A stretch of DNA of 64,000 nt from Micropterus salmoides (Eukaryota > Chordata > Actinopteri > Centrarchiformes > Centrarchidae), in contig NW_024040041.1 in the NCBI RefSeq assembly GCF_014851395.1, positions 12,665,742-12,729,741 on the forward strand. Direction: 5' to 3'. The notes beneath the pieces are model-generated. The model saw only the letters and a program-made list of their open reading frames with translations, had not been told where the DNA came from and searched no databases. Made by a program: the position numbers and the translations under genes. Position 1 is the first letter of the stretch; each line of letters opens with the position of its first letter. Positions 40,132 to 49,499 of this stretch are shown in pieces.

Positions 40132-42563
40132 AGGGAGGTGTTAAATACATCATCAGGAGGTAGTGATCACTACCCTATAATAGTTAAGATCGGAGTAGAG
40201 ATACATCATGAGGAAAACTCAAGAATAAAAAGGTGGAAACTAGATGGAGCAGATTGGGACACATTTCAAAAATTATGTAAAAATAAGTGTGAGAGTTTAA
40301 TCAGAGAAGATTTATCAGATGGGGACCAATGTAATAAAAAGTCGGTGGGAGTCATTATAAATGCAGCAGAGGAAACAATACCAAGAAGTACAGGGAGCAG
40401 AGTGAAAAAGAATGTACCATGGTGGGATGTAAATTGTAGCAAAGCTATTAAAAGAAGAAACAAGGCATTTAGGCAGTTAAAAACATCATTCACTAGAGAC
40501 ATTAATTTATTACAAAAGATCACAGGCCATAGTCCGGAAGACTATAAGAGCAACAAAATGTGCATTCTGGAGGGATTACTGCAATAAGATTGGAAGAGAG
40601 ACATCACTGGCTGATATATGGGGAATAGTTAGAAAAATTAGTGGAATCAGAAGGAGTTATATAATGCCAGTCTTAATAAGTGGCAATAAAACAGCAATCA
40701 GTAATGTGGAGAAGGTAGAAATGTTGGCAGAAACATTAGTTAAAGTACACAGTTCAGATAATTTATTAGTCGAAGCCAGAAAGTGCAGAGATAACACTCT
40801 TGCCATGAGGGCTATCTCAAAGACAAGACAATCATCTCCAGGGAAGGACAACATCTGTTATAGCATGTTAGCTCACTTGGAAGATAGTGCACTTACTGTA
40901 GTTTTAAGATTATTTAACCAGATTTGGGAAACAGGCAAAATACCAATAGCATGGAAACAATCAATCATAGTACCAATAGTAAAACCTGGGAAAGATCCAT
41001 CAGACCCCTCAAATTATAGACCAATAGCACTCACGTCACAGTTGGGGAAAACCATGGAACATATGATAACAGACAGATTAACATTCTTTCTAGATCTGTA
41101 CTCACCATATCCAAATGGTTTTCGGAAAGGGAGAAATACAATGGACATTTTTTGATATTGAAAAAGCATACGATATGTTATGGAAGGAAGGGTTACTTAT
41201 CAAATTAAATAAATTAGGTGTAGGTGGTAGACTGTACAACTGGGTGTTGGACTTTTTATTTGGCAGGGCAATAGAGGTCAGGGTGGGCACAGAATATTCA
41301 AGACTCTATAAAGTTGAAAATGGTACTCCACAAGGCAGTGTGTGTAGTCCAGTACTATTTAACATCATGATCAATGATATTTTTGAAAAAGTGGAAAGAA
41401 GGATTGGGAAGTCCTTGTATGCAGACGATGGGGCCTTATGGATAAGAGGACGGAATTTGAAATTTATTCAGAAAACATTACAGGCAGCAAGGCAGCAAGC
41501 AAGTTTGTTGTGGAGGTGGAACAGTGGGCAAATAACTGGGGTTTTAAGGTGTCGGGTGCAAAGACACAAGTGATATGTTTTTCCAGGAGACATAAAGAAG
41601 TGTCCTTAAAATTATATGATCAAACCCTCAAACAAGTAAAAGTTATCAGACTGTTAGGAGTGTTGTTTGATGAAAAGTTGACCTGGAAACAGCACACTGA
41701 TAAGGTCAAAGACAAATGCAAACAAATCAATAACCTTTTAAGATGTCTGTCAGGAATGGACTGGGGGGCCACTACAACATCATTGCTTAAAATATATCAG
41801 ACCTTGATGAGATCTACACTAGATTATGGATGTATAGCATATATCTCAGCAGCAGAATGCCATCTTAAAAAACTAGATGTGGAACAGGCACAAGCGTTAA
41901 GGACATGCAGTGGAGCATTTAAGACCTCTCCAGTGGCTGCCATGCAAGTGGAAATGGGGGAACAGCCACTAACAATAAGAAGAATAAGAATTATGCTAAC
42001 ATACTGGACTAATCTTCAGGGACACTGTAGCTCTCACCCCACTAAAGCCATCCTAGAAGAATGTTGGGAACACAATAAAAGTAGCTGTTTCAGTTTTGGA
42101 TGGGTGGGAAATGCGAAAGCAGAAAGCCTTGGTCTGTGCAGTATAAAATCTATCCCAGTAGTCCCATATCCAGATCTTCCTCCGTGTTTTTTTGTAAATC
42201 CATCCATTGACCTGCATATACAGCAAATAATCAAAAAGAAATCCAAGCAAGGGAAGAATAGCAAAAAGTTACATAGAGCAGCACTATAGAGATAACCACA
42301 TGGTCTTTACTGATGGCTCTAAAGATCCAGAGACCGGACGGACAGGAGCTGCCATATACATCCCAGCATACAAAATGGGCATTAAAAAGAGAAAATTTTT
42401 ATTTATTAAATTTTTTGTTTGTTTGTTTTTTGTTTTATTTGTTTATTTGTTTTTTATGTTAGTCTGCACATAATCTGTTCCACACTCCAGTCCGGTAGGT
42501 GGCGGTAATGCTCCTAAATGCTGGTTGCCAACCGCCAATCAAATCAAAAGAAGAAGAAGAAGA
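40132..42563 (+). mobile_element. 5'-truncated I-type (Nimb-like) LINE
   Basis: The element starts inside the endonuclease and runs through RT and the start of RNase H to a 3' end with ggtaggtggcggtaatgc, gctggttgccaaccgcc and an (AAG)n tail (42548-42563). It is flanked by the 12-bp duplication AGCTCTCCAAGC. An RNase H domain after RT and this 3' end fit the I/Nimb group of fish LINEs. The reading frame is broken several times, and most of RNase H is replaced by a T-rich stretch (42385-42460), so it is dead. Confidence 0.85.
40138..42390 (+). pseudogene. I-type LINE ORF2: endonuclease end, RT, RNase H start
   Basis: Reading starts with SSGGSDHYPI, the SDH box at the end of the AP-endonuclease (40145 on). 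The RT spans several frames: IVPIVKPGKDPSDPSNYRPI (about 40970-41030), FDIEKAYDMLW with the first catalytic Asp (41150), NGTPQGSVCSPVLFN, and YADDGALW with the Asp pair (41418). A C-terminal region follows to a stop at 42289. RNase H begins in another frame with MVFTDGSKD (42299), and the signal ends by about 42390. There are frame breaks near 40587-40664, 41155 and 41570. Confidence 0.85.
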
Positions 42564-42575
42564 AGCTCTCCAAGC
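42564..42575. repeat. Target-site duplication, right copy
   Basis: AGCTCTCCAAGC directly after the (AAG)n tail of the I-type LINE; exact match of 40120-40131. Confidence 0.85.
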
Positions 42576-42928
42576 TAAGTAAGTTAAATATTAAGAATTT
42601 AAACATATGTGGAAGTATATTATCTCAGGAGAAAGACTTTAAGATTTAGCCCCTCTTAAGTAGAAAGCAGCCTACGAGGTATGTTTCTTTTGTATCCGTT
42701 TTTCTGTGATATATTTCATGTGCATAGCTTGTGTTAACTACTATGTAACTATAGCGGCACAAACTGAATTCAAGACATGCCTACATGCATTTTATTTATT
42801 GTATCCTTTTATTTTTTCTCTCTTTCCACCCAATTCTCACGGGTTGACATGATATGTTGTAGAAATAAAACCCCGTTTTTTAAACAAGACTTCGTGCTTC
42901 GTGTTGACTACTGGAGGAAGCTACAGTG

Positions 42929-43141
42929 AGAACGTCTCGGGTTACGTATGTAACCCTGGTTCCCCGAGAAGGGGAACGAGACACTGCGTCGGTTACGACA
43001 CTATGGGAACGCCTCTAGGCGTAGCAGGTCTGAACGTGAATGAAATCACTCCAATCCTATTGGCTTGTTGCTAGAACGGTAAGGTGTGACGGAATAACCG
43101 GAGGAGTATAAAGCACACCTGTACACACTCATCATTAGCTT
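42929..43141. repeat. DIRS left end: extension plus inverted terminal repeat
   Basis: Bases 42999-43141 match the inverse of 46641-46783 almost perfectly (start CACTATGGGAACGCC). Bases 42929-42998 are the extra outer part that pairs with the internal complementary region and contains its own small hairpin (GTTCCCCGAGAAGGGGAAC). Confidence 0.9.
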
Positions 43142-43189
43142 AAACTATGAAGCAGGCGCTTCAGGCGGGGAGAGAGGTGCGGCGGGCCA

Positions 43190-43300
43190 ACGCAGTGTCT
43201 CGTTCCCCTTCTCGGGGAACCAGGGTTACATAGGTAGCCCGAGACGTTCCCCTTCGAGGGAACTCGAACTGCGTCGGTTACGACACTATGGGAACGAGAT
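43190..43300. repeat. DIRS internal complementary region
   Basis: 43190-43249 is the inverse of 42929-42988 with a few mismatches, and 43268-43296 repeats actgcgtcggttacgac and following bases of the left end. In the DIRS model the ICR templates the circular junction of the two terminal repeats. Confidence 0.8.
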
Positions 43301-43356
43301 ACCCACTTAACCGTGCCGAAACCCCGCCTGCCCCAGTGTGCAATAAAGTGGCACGA

Positions 43357-43632
43357 CTAAGAGGAGAGCGCACGAGTGCCAGGTGCCGAAGGAAGGTCAA
43401 GACTGTAAAACCGAATGAATGTGTGTGGAGTGGCCCAGCCAGCCGCTAAACAAACATCCTGCAAAGAGGCCCCGAAAAGGAGGGCTTGAGAGGCCGCCAT
43501 GCCTCTGGGAGAATGAGCCCTCACGGTCACAGGTGAAGGCAAACCGCGCACCTGATAGGCCAGGGAAATAGTCTGAACAATCCAGTTGCTAATAGTATGT
43601 TTGGATGCAGGGACCCCAGCCCCTGTGCCCAA
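43357..43632 (-). pseudogene. DIRS tyrosine recombinase, C-terminal part
   Basis: Shows VRAHSPRGMAASQALL, with the conserved His-x-x-Arg box, then AAGWATPHTFIRFYSLDL with the nucleophile tyrosine. These are the last catalytic boxes of DIRS/Ngaro recombinases, which integrate the circular DNA copy. The N-terminal part with the first catalytic Arg would lie at 43632-44200 in other frames and is not continuous. The open stretch is 91 codons, against about 300-400 for a full recombinase. Confidence 0.8.
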
Positions 43633-43798
43633 AACACACTAGCAGCTGGTCAGCCTTCCTCCAACGGGAGGACCGAAGAGTGTAAATACTCAGTGCTCTG
43701 ACAGAGCAGAGCAGATGAAGTCTCCCGTCCTCCGCCGTCACATGAGGTGGAGGATAAATGCCTGCAGCACTGTGGACCCTGCCGCACAAGAAGGCACT

Positions 43799-45851
43799 CT
43801 AGGGATGCATCCTGGACGAGGGTGCAGGACTCCAGGCTTGCGGGAAAACCGAAAGCGCTTGGAGATCCCCCACCCTCCTCAGAGAGGTGATAGCAAGGAG
43901 AAAGGCCATCTTGAGGGTCAAGTGCTTAGCCTCAGCTGACTCCAGGGGTTCGAAGGGGGCCTCAGCCAACGCCCCAAGAACCACCGCCAGATCCCAAGTG
44001 GGAACCTTGGACCGAGTCGCAGGTCTCATCCTCCGGGCACCACGGAGGATCCGTGTGGACGGGGCCCTGGAGCTGAGGAGGGTCTCGACTGCTCCGGCTG
44101 TTAGACCCGCCTCTAGGTACTGTGCCCCCTCAGGGGCCAGACCCACAGTCGCCATATGGCGGGGCAAGGGTGAAGAACCCGGCCCTGCGCCTGGGACAGC
44201 AGGTCTCTCCTCAGAGGGACCCGCCACGGCGGGCCGTCCAGGAGCGATCATGATGTCCGAGAACGGGGCTACGAGCAGTAGGCCGACATTGTCCTGGCGG
44301 ACCCGCTCAAGAACCCCCGGGAGCAGAGCGACTGGGGGAAAAGCGTACAGCCTCGGCCACGAATGTACCATGGCGTCCAGACCCAACGGGGCTGGAGGAA
44401 CGAGAGAAAACCATAGCGGGTAGTGCGTAGTCTCTTGAGACACAAACAGATCCACGTCTATGGGGCCGAACTCTTCGCACAAGAGCTCCACCACTTCGGG
44501 GTGAAGTCTCCATATCCCAGGCCTCAGCCCCTGCCTCAACAGCAGGTCTGCTCCCTGATTCTGCGTCCCCGGGAGATACATCGCCCTGAGCAATAGTAAC
44601 CTCTGCTGGGACCACAGGAGGATCTGACGTGCCAGTCTGTACCAGACCGCCCTGGTGATTCAGATAGGCCACCACCGCTGTGTTGTAGGAACGAACCGGG
44701 ACGTGGTGGCCATGGAGATCGGGCAGGAAACTCCTTAGAGCCTGGAACACCGCCAACATCTCGAGACAGTTGATATGCCACTCGGATTGATGCACCTGCC
44801 AGGATCCCCTTGCAAAGCGGCCGTCCATGACCGCGCCCCAGCCCGTGAGGGAGGCGTCTGTCGAAATGACCAGCCGGCGACAAGACCCTCCCAGCACGGG
44901 CCCCTGGGACAGGAACCAAGTTTCCTTCCAAACTGATAGGGAACGAAGACACTTGTGCGTAACCCAAATCAGACGGAGAGGATTTCCCCTCAGGAAAAAA
45001 CCCTTGGTCCTTAGCCACCACTGCAGAGGTCTCATGTGCAGCAGTCCAGATGGTATTACGCTGGAGACCCAACACTCGTTCAAAGTGTTTTATAGTGATG
45101 GCGTGGCCTAACTTCACCCCTTTCACGGCAGCCAATATGGTGTCGACACGTGCCGGAGACAATTGTGCCCGCATCATTGTCGAATCCCATACTACCCCTA
45201 GGAACGTAGTCCGTTGGGTGGGCGCCAGCGCACTCTTCTTTGCGTTGAGCCTCAGCCCTAAACGCCGCAGATGAGCCAGAACGACATCTCGATGCCGAAC
45301 CGCGTCCTTTAGATCTATCGTGTCGAACCAATCCTCGGATTGGATGTGCGTCACGATGGCGGGGATGATGAGCATCTTGAACCTGAATCTCCTCAGAAAC
45401 CGGTTAGAACCCGCAGATCCAAAATAGGGCGCAGCCCTCTGTCCTTCTTGGGGACTATGAAGTATCGGCTGTAGAACCGGCGTCTCTGTCTGGGGGGGAG
45501 ACACGTTCCACGGCCCCTTTCCTCAGCAGAGTATGAACTTCCTGTCCCAACACCGGACCTTGCTCCGGGCGGACCACAGTCCAAACCACCCCGTTGAATT
45601 TTGGAGGGCGGGTTTTGAACTGTAGTCGAAACCCATGTATGGCAGTGCGCAGGACCCACAGAGAAATGTTCGTCAGGCTCCGCCAAGCCTCTGCAAAGTC
45701 TGCCAACGGAACCAGCCCCTCGGGGGTGGTGGTCGGTGTCTCGTGACGCCGGCTTCTCCAGGGAGGACGCAAGTCGAGGGGAGAGATAGCTCGCAAGCGC
45801 ATCCTCCACCCGAGGCATCCTCCCATAACCACGGTCCCTAACCCCCATCAC
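43799..45851 (-). pseudogene. DIRS reverse transcriptase / RNase H, active site deleted
   Basis: Overlapping minus-strand frames 45851-45393, 45504-44536, 45083-44307 and 44593-43799 hold the polymerase. Visible parts are GGCGTCTCTGT-side RT entry (YFIVPKKDRGLRPILDLR), FDTIDLKDA (first catalytic Asp), then at once RHRDVVLAHLRRLGLRLNAK. The Y-x-D-D box normally lying between these is missing, so an internal deletion removed the catalytic core. RNase H follows with STDASLTGWGA and INCLEMLAVFQALR; a later SYNTAVVAYLNHQGG has Tyr where a catalytic Asp is expected. The polymerase cannot be active. Confidence 0.8.
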
Positions 45852-45915
45852 ATTACTGTAATTCAGTGATAGGGCTGTGGAAAGCCGTGTAGAGAAGGGT
45901 CTGCCCCATGATTAC

Positions 45916-46522
45916 TCAGTTCATCATGTAAATCAGGAAAGAATGGTAGAGACCGGCGTGGAGGTGGCGCGTGGTGCTTAAGAAACCTTTCATCAAGCTT
46001 ACCACTAGCCTGTGGTGTCTGCTCCTCCTGTGGCCAGTTGATGTTGAGCTAGTCACCACCTCCAGCAGCACGTCATAGTCGGGCGCCGCCCGGAAGTCAT
46101 CGTCCACTACGCTGAGCACGTCCGCCTCCTCGGAGTCGGATTGCTGCAGCGTCTCCGGATCCAAACCGCGAGCGGGAGAATCCGAGAACGGGCTCCCGAA
46201 CGAGGAAAGGAAGCGTCGGAGCCAGCGGATGAAGGAAAAAAGCCTCAGCCGTCCCGAAATCCTCCGACAGATCACGCTGTGAACCCCATGAGTGAAGCCG
46301 CCGGGCCGCCTCAGCAGCCGCAGGGCCCACACCGCGGGGAGAACGCATCCGGCCATCCTCGGAAAAAAGAGCCATGCTGTACCTCAGTACCCGCACGGAA
46401 AGGGCTTCGCATCGGGCGCAAGCCCTCTCGAGAGCTGCCCGGGCGTGCTCCATCCCCAAACATGAGACACACATCTCATGAGAATCTCCATCCGTGATGT
46501 ACCGAAGGCAAGAAAAAAACAC
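45916..46522 (-). pseudogene. DIRS ORF1 (gag-like), fragmented
   Basis: The segment 46522-46097 begins with a Cys-rich head (CVSCLGMEHARAALERACARC), the start typical of DIRS gag-like proteins. The chain then shifts frame to 46356-45916, which is rich in Ser/Arg/Asp. It lies first in the minus-strand coding order, next to the right terminal repeat. It was probably a nucleocapsid-type protein; it is now frameshifted. Confidence 0.65.
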
Positions 46523-46640
46523 ACCTTCTGTACATCTGGTTGCCGGACATGCTGGTAGACTTCTTCTTCAGGTAAGACACACTGCTTGTAGGACTGGAGC
46601 TTTCTTCAAACAACATACAGAGCGCCTGCTGAATAGAAAA

Positions 46641-46783
46641 AAGCTAATGATGAGTGTGTACAGGTGTGCTTTATACTCCTCCGGTTATTCCGTCACACCT
46701 TACCGTTCTAGCAACAAGCCAATAGGTTTGGAGTGATTTCATTCACGTTCAGACCTGCTACGCCTAGAGGCGTTCCCATAGTG
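46641..46783. repeat. DIRS right inverted terminal repeat
   Basis: Inverse of 42999-43141, ending in GGCGTTCCCATAGTG. The BEL leader resumes at 46784. Confidence 0.9.
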
Positions 46784-47451
46784 CCTGCATTCCAGCCATC
46801 CCATCAGGTTCCCTAACGCAAATTAAGCTGCAACTTAGAGACATTAAGTGTTCTGCACAAGAGACATTTCTTTGCATTTCACATAACAAGTTAATGTTGT
46901 TTTGTTTACTTACCTTTTCAAATTGAAGTTCATTGATATTGCTACTGTGTTGACATTGTGTTTACTGATGAGTATACTGTGAATATTCATAAGAACTATT
47001 AGTACTAAGAGTAAGGCAGAATTTGTAATATTTAGGCATTTAAAGGTGAATGGTTATTACTTAATATGGTACATGTACAAGTTTAACTAAGAGTTCATCT
47101 TTTTGGTTTGTTTGATCTTGAAGTTGAAGTTTAAAGAAGGCCATATATAAGTATGACAAGTTATCAGGCAAGACTATAGCTCCATAGATAGAAGTAAGTG
47201 TTATCTAACTGCCTTTGAGTACAGTTTTATTTGGATAATCAAGTTAATTTAGCTGCAGAGAGTATTTTTAGTTAGTAGTTAGTATTAGTGGCTGCAAGTA
47301 GTTATAGGCTGAGTAGTCATATATCACATTAAAATTAACTGCTCAATTAAGCTTAGGCTACGTTAAACCTAACTTAGGTTATTGTAAACAAGGTAATTAC
47401 TCAACTAAAGGCAAGTTTAGATTTAAACCAAACTAAAGTAAATTAAGTAAA
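46784..47451 (+). other. BEL/Pao leader between LTR and gag
   Basis: AT-rich untranslated leader that ends at the gag start codon (47452). The DIRS element separates it from the LTR end at 42925. A primer-binding site is expected at the joined edge, but I cannot match it to a tRNA. Confidence 0.55.
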
Positions 47452-49466
47452 ATGTCAGAGTTTGAGCTTTTCCTTGAGAATGACAAAGAGGGGGCAGGTG
47501 AAGACGCGCAGCAGCACTGTGCAGACATGCAACCACAAGCTGTTGAAGGCACAGGAGATGATAACCACACTTCCTCACAAGAGCCACAAAGAAGCCAAAG
47601 AGTCCACAAGTTTACGGAAAAGGGCCAAGAACTGCACGATGAGCAAGTAAGAAGATTTGCACACCAGTTCAGTGTGAGCTACGAGAAGTGGAAGGCCATA
47701 GATATTGATAAGCAACGCCTCAGATAATCTGAACGTTGTTTATGAAGATTTAAGGCACATTGACATTCCCGACCAAGACACACGTCGCAGAGTAGACACC
47801 TGTGAAGCAGTAACTAGAACAATCATCCAGACTGCAAGGGCTCTTCTAGACACAAGAGGGGATGAAGAACAAGTGGTGAAAGAGTCTGTAATTAAAGCTG
47901 CAGCCTCAGTCAAGGTAAGCGTCAACTCTCACCGCACCAAGTCGTCAGCTCATTCTCGAGCAAACTCAAGAATAACATCCTGTTCAAGCCAGTCTTCTGC
48001 AAGACCAGATGCTGCTGCTGAAGTTGCTGCCAATGAAGCCGCTTTAAAGGTACTGTTAGAGCAAGAACGTCATATCGAAGAACTTGAAAGACTCTAAACT
48101 GAAACCGCCAATTCACTAGCCAAACAAGAGGCTGAAAATGCAGAAAGACAAAGGGTGCTGGAAGCCAAGCGCAGACAACTATAAAGACTGGAGACAATTA
48201 AGAAGCTAAAGGCTGCTAAGGCGAGACAGCAAGTATATGATTGAAGTGAATGCTCAGATGAAGAAATATTTGAGCTGCTCCATCAATGTGTCCCTCTGAA
48301 GGAGAATGAGGAAGTCAAGCATGAAAGTAGCCTATTGCAGCATCGCTCCCCACCTCAATCTCTGACACAACCAAGACAAGAAGACAATACTGCAGCTCTT
48401 GTTAGAGCATTTGCAGAGTCCATCAGTGCGAGTCATCTTCTCGTACCTGATCCAACAACATTCAGTGGCAACCCACTCAGATTCAACGACTGGAAAGTCC
48501 CCTTTCAGACACTTATTTACAGGAAAAACATACCAGCTGAAGAAAAAATATACTATCTGCGAAAGTATGTGGGTGGGCCAGCCAAAAAGGCCATTGAAAG
48601 CTACTTCCGGCACAGAGTCAGCCTATTGTGTAGCGTGGACCATCCTAGAAGAGAGATACGGCAATCCGTTCCTTATCGCCAAGGCCTTCAGAGATAAGCT
48701 CGATACAGGCCCAAGATAAGCTCCAAGGGGAGTATAGAACTTCAAGAAGTCGCAGCTGTGTGGCGGCCATGTCTCAGATCAGAGATGCAATGAAAACCAG
48801 ATAATACTCTCTAAACTTTCAGACTGGCTGACCTCAAGATGGAATAAGAAGGTCATAGAAGTGGAAGAACAAAGTCGCACGTTCCCAAGCTTTGGCCAGT
48901 TTGTCAAGTTTCTCACACATGAAGCCAAAATCGCCTGCAACCCAATAACATCCCTCCACGCTCTAAAACCAAGTGAAAGCGAGAAGATCAAGGTTTCAAA
49001 GACCAGAAGTCATGGAGCAAAGGTATTGGCAGCTTACTCAGACGAGAAAGCTGTTACCAAAAGCGGTGTCTTCTGTGAGAAGGCAGGTCACAGTCTACAC
49101 AAGAGTCGCAAATTTATGGATGAGACGATTTCAGAGTGAGTCAAGTTTGTTCAAGAGAAGAAATTGTGTTTTGGCTGTCTGAAGTTTGGCCATCGCTCAA
49201 AGGACTGTGAAAACAGAAAGATCTGCGATATGTGTGAAAAAAGACATCCAGCTTGCCTCCATGATAATCGCACCAAGGAAGAAAGGATGTCAACGCGGCC
49301 TAGTGGAGCAAGGGACAGTGACAGGTCAAGGGAAAGGAAATTGGATCGGCCACAAGATAAAGCAGCAAGATCATCACTTGATGCAATATCCAATAGAGTT
49401 ATACAGAATGTTAAAGACACTCATAAATCTACAGTCATTCCAGTGTTGGTTGTCAGCCACAAGTGA
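47452..49466 (+). pseudogene. BEL/Pao gag, frameshifted
   Basis: Gag starts with MSEFELFLENDKEGAGED and is carried on through frames 47452-47727, 47705-48097, 48335-48697, 48861-49139 and 49164-49466. Diagnostic parts are TTFSGNPLRFNDWKVPFQTL and YLRKYVGGPAKKAIESYF (the DUF1759 capsid region of Pao elements), and a zinc-knuckle pair near the end, CFGCLKFGHRSKDC followed by CDMCEKRHPACLH. A Gln/Glu-rich coiled-coil region (ALKVLLEQERHIEELERL) precedes the capsid region. Stops and frame changes at 47727, 48097, 48180 and 48697 make it non-functional. Confidence 0.85.
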
Positions 49467-49499
49467 GCCAGATCGTGAAGTTCTTGTATATGCACTCCA

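Larger units (their letters stand above)
39955..42925 (+). mobile_element. Putative 5' LTR of BEL/Pao element, split by a LINE
   Basis: If the LINE (40132-42563) and one copy of its target duplication are removed, about 530 bp remain that look like an LTR. The right part has aaataaaaccccg (poly-A signal, 42864) followed by cttcgtgcttcgtgttgact and a CA end at 42924-42925. The BEL leader continues after the DIRS insertion. The left border is uncertain; a TGTAACTGCC start at 39954-39955 is one option. No 3' LTR is present for comparison, so the call rests on position and signals. Confidence 0.45.
42929..46783 (-). mobile_element. DIRS-type tyrosine-recombinase retrotransposon, defective
   Basis: Complete borders: 143-bp inverted terminal repeats at 42999-43141 and 46641-46783, with a 70-bp extension at the left end (42929-42998). 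An internal complementary region at 43190-43249 is the inverse of 42929-42988, and 43268-43296 is a direct copy of the next part. This is the ITR/ICR layout of DIRS1 elements, where the ICR lies near the element's 3' end, here the left end. Minus-strand coding order is gag-like, RT, RNase H, tyrosine recombinase. There is no target-site duplication, only GTG shared at both edges. The coding regions are decayed. Confidence 0.88.

Noticed and set aside
43887..44423. 178-codon plus-strand ORF across the DIRS region
   Set aside because: Antisense shadow of the DIRS polymerase/recombinase, open because of high GC content.
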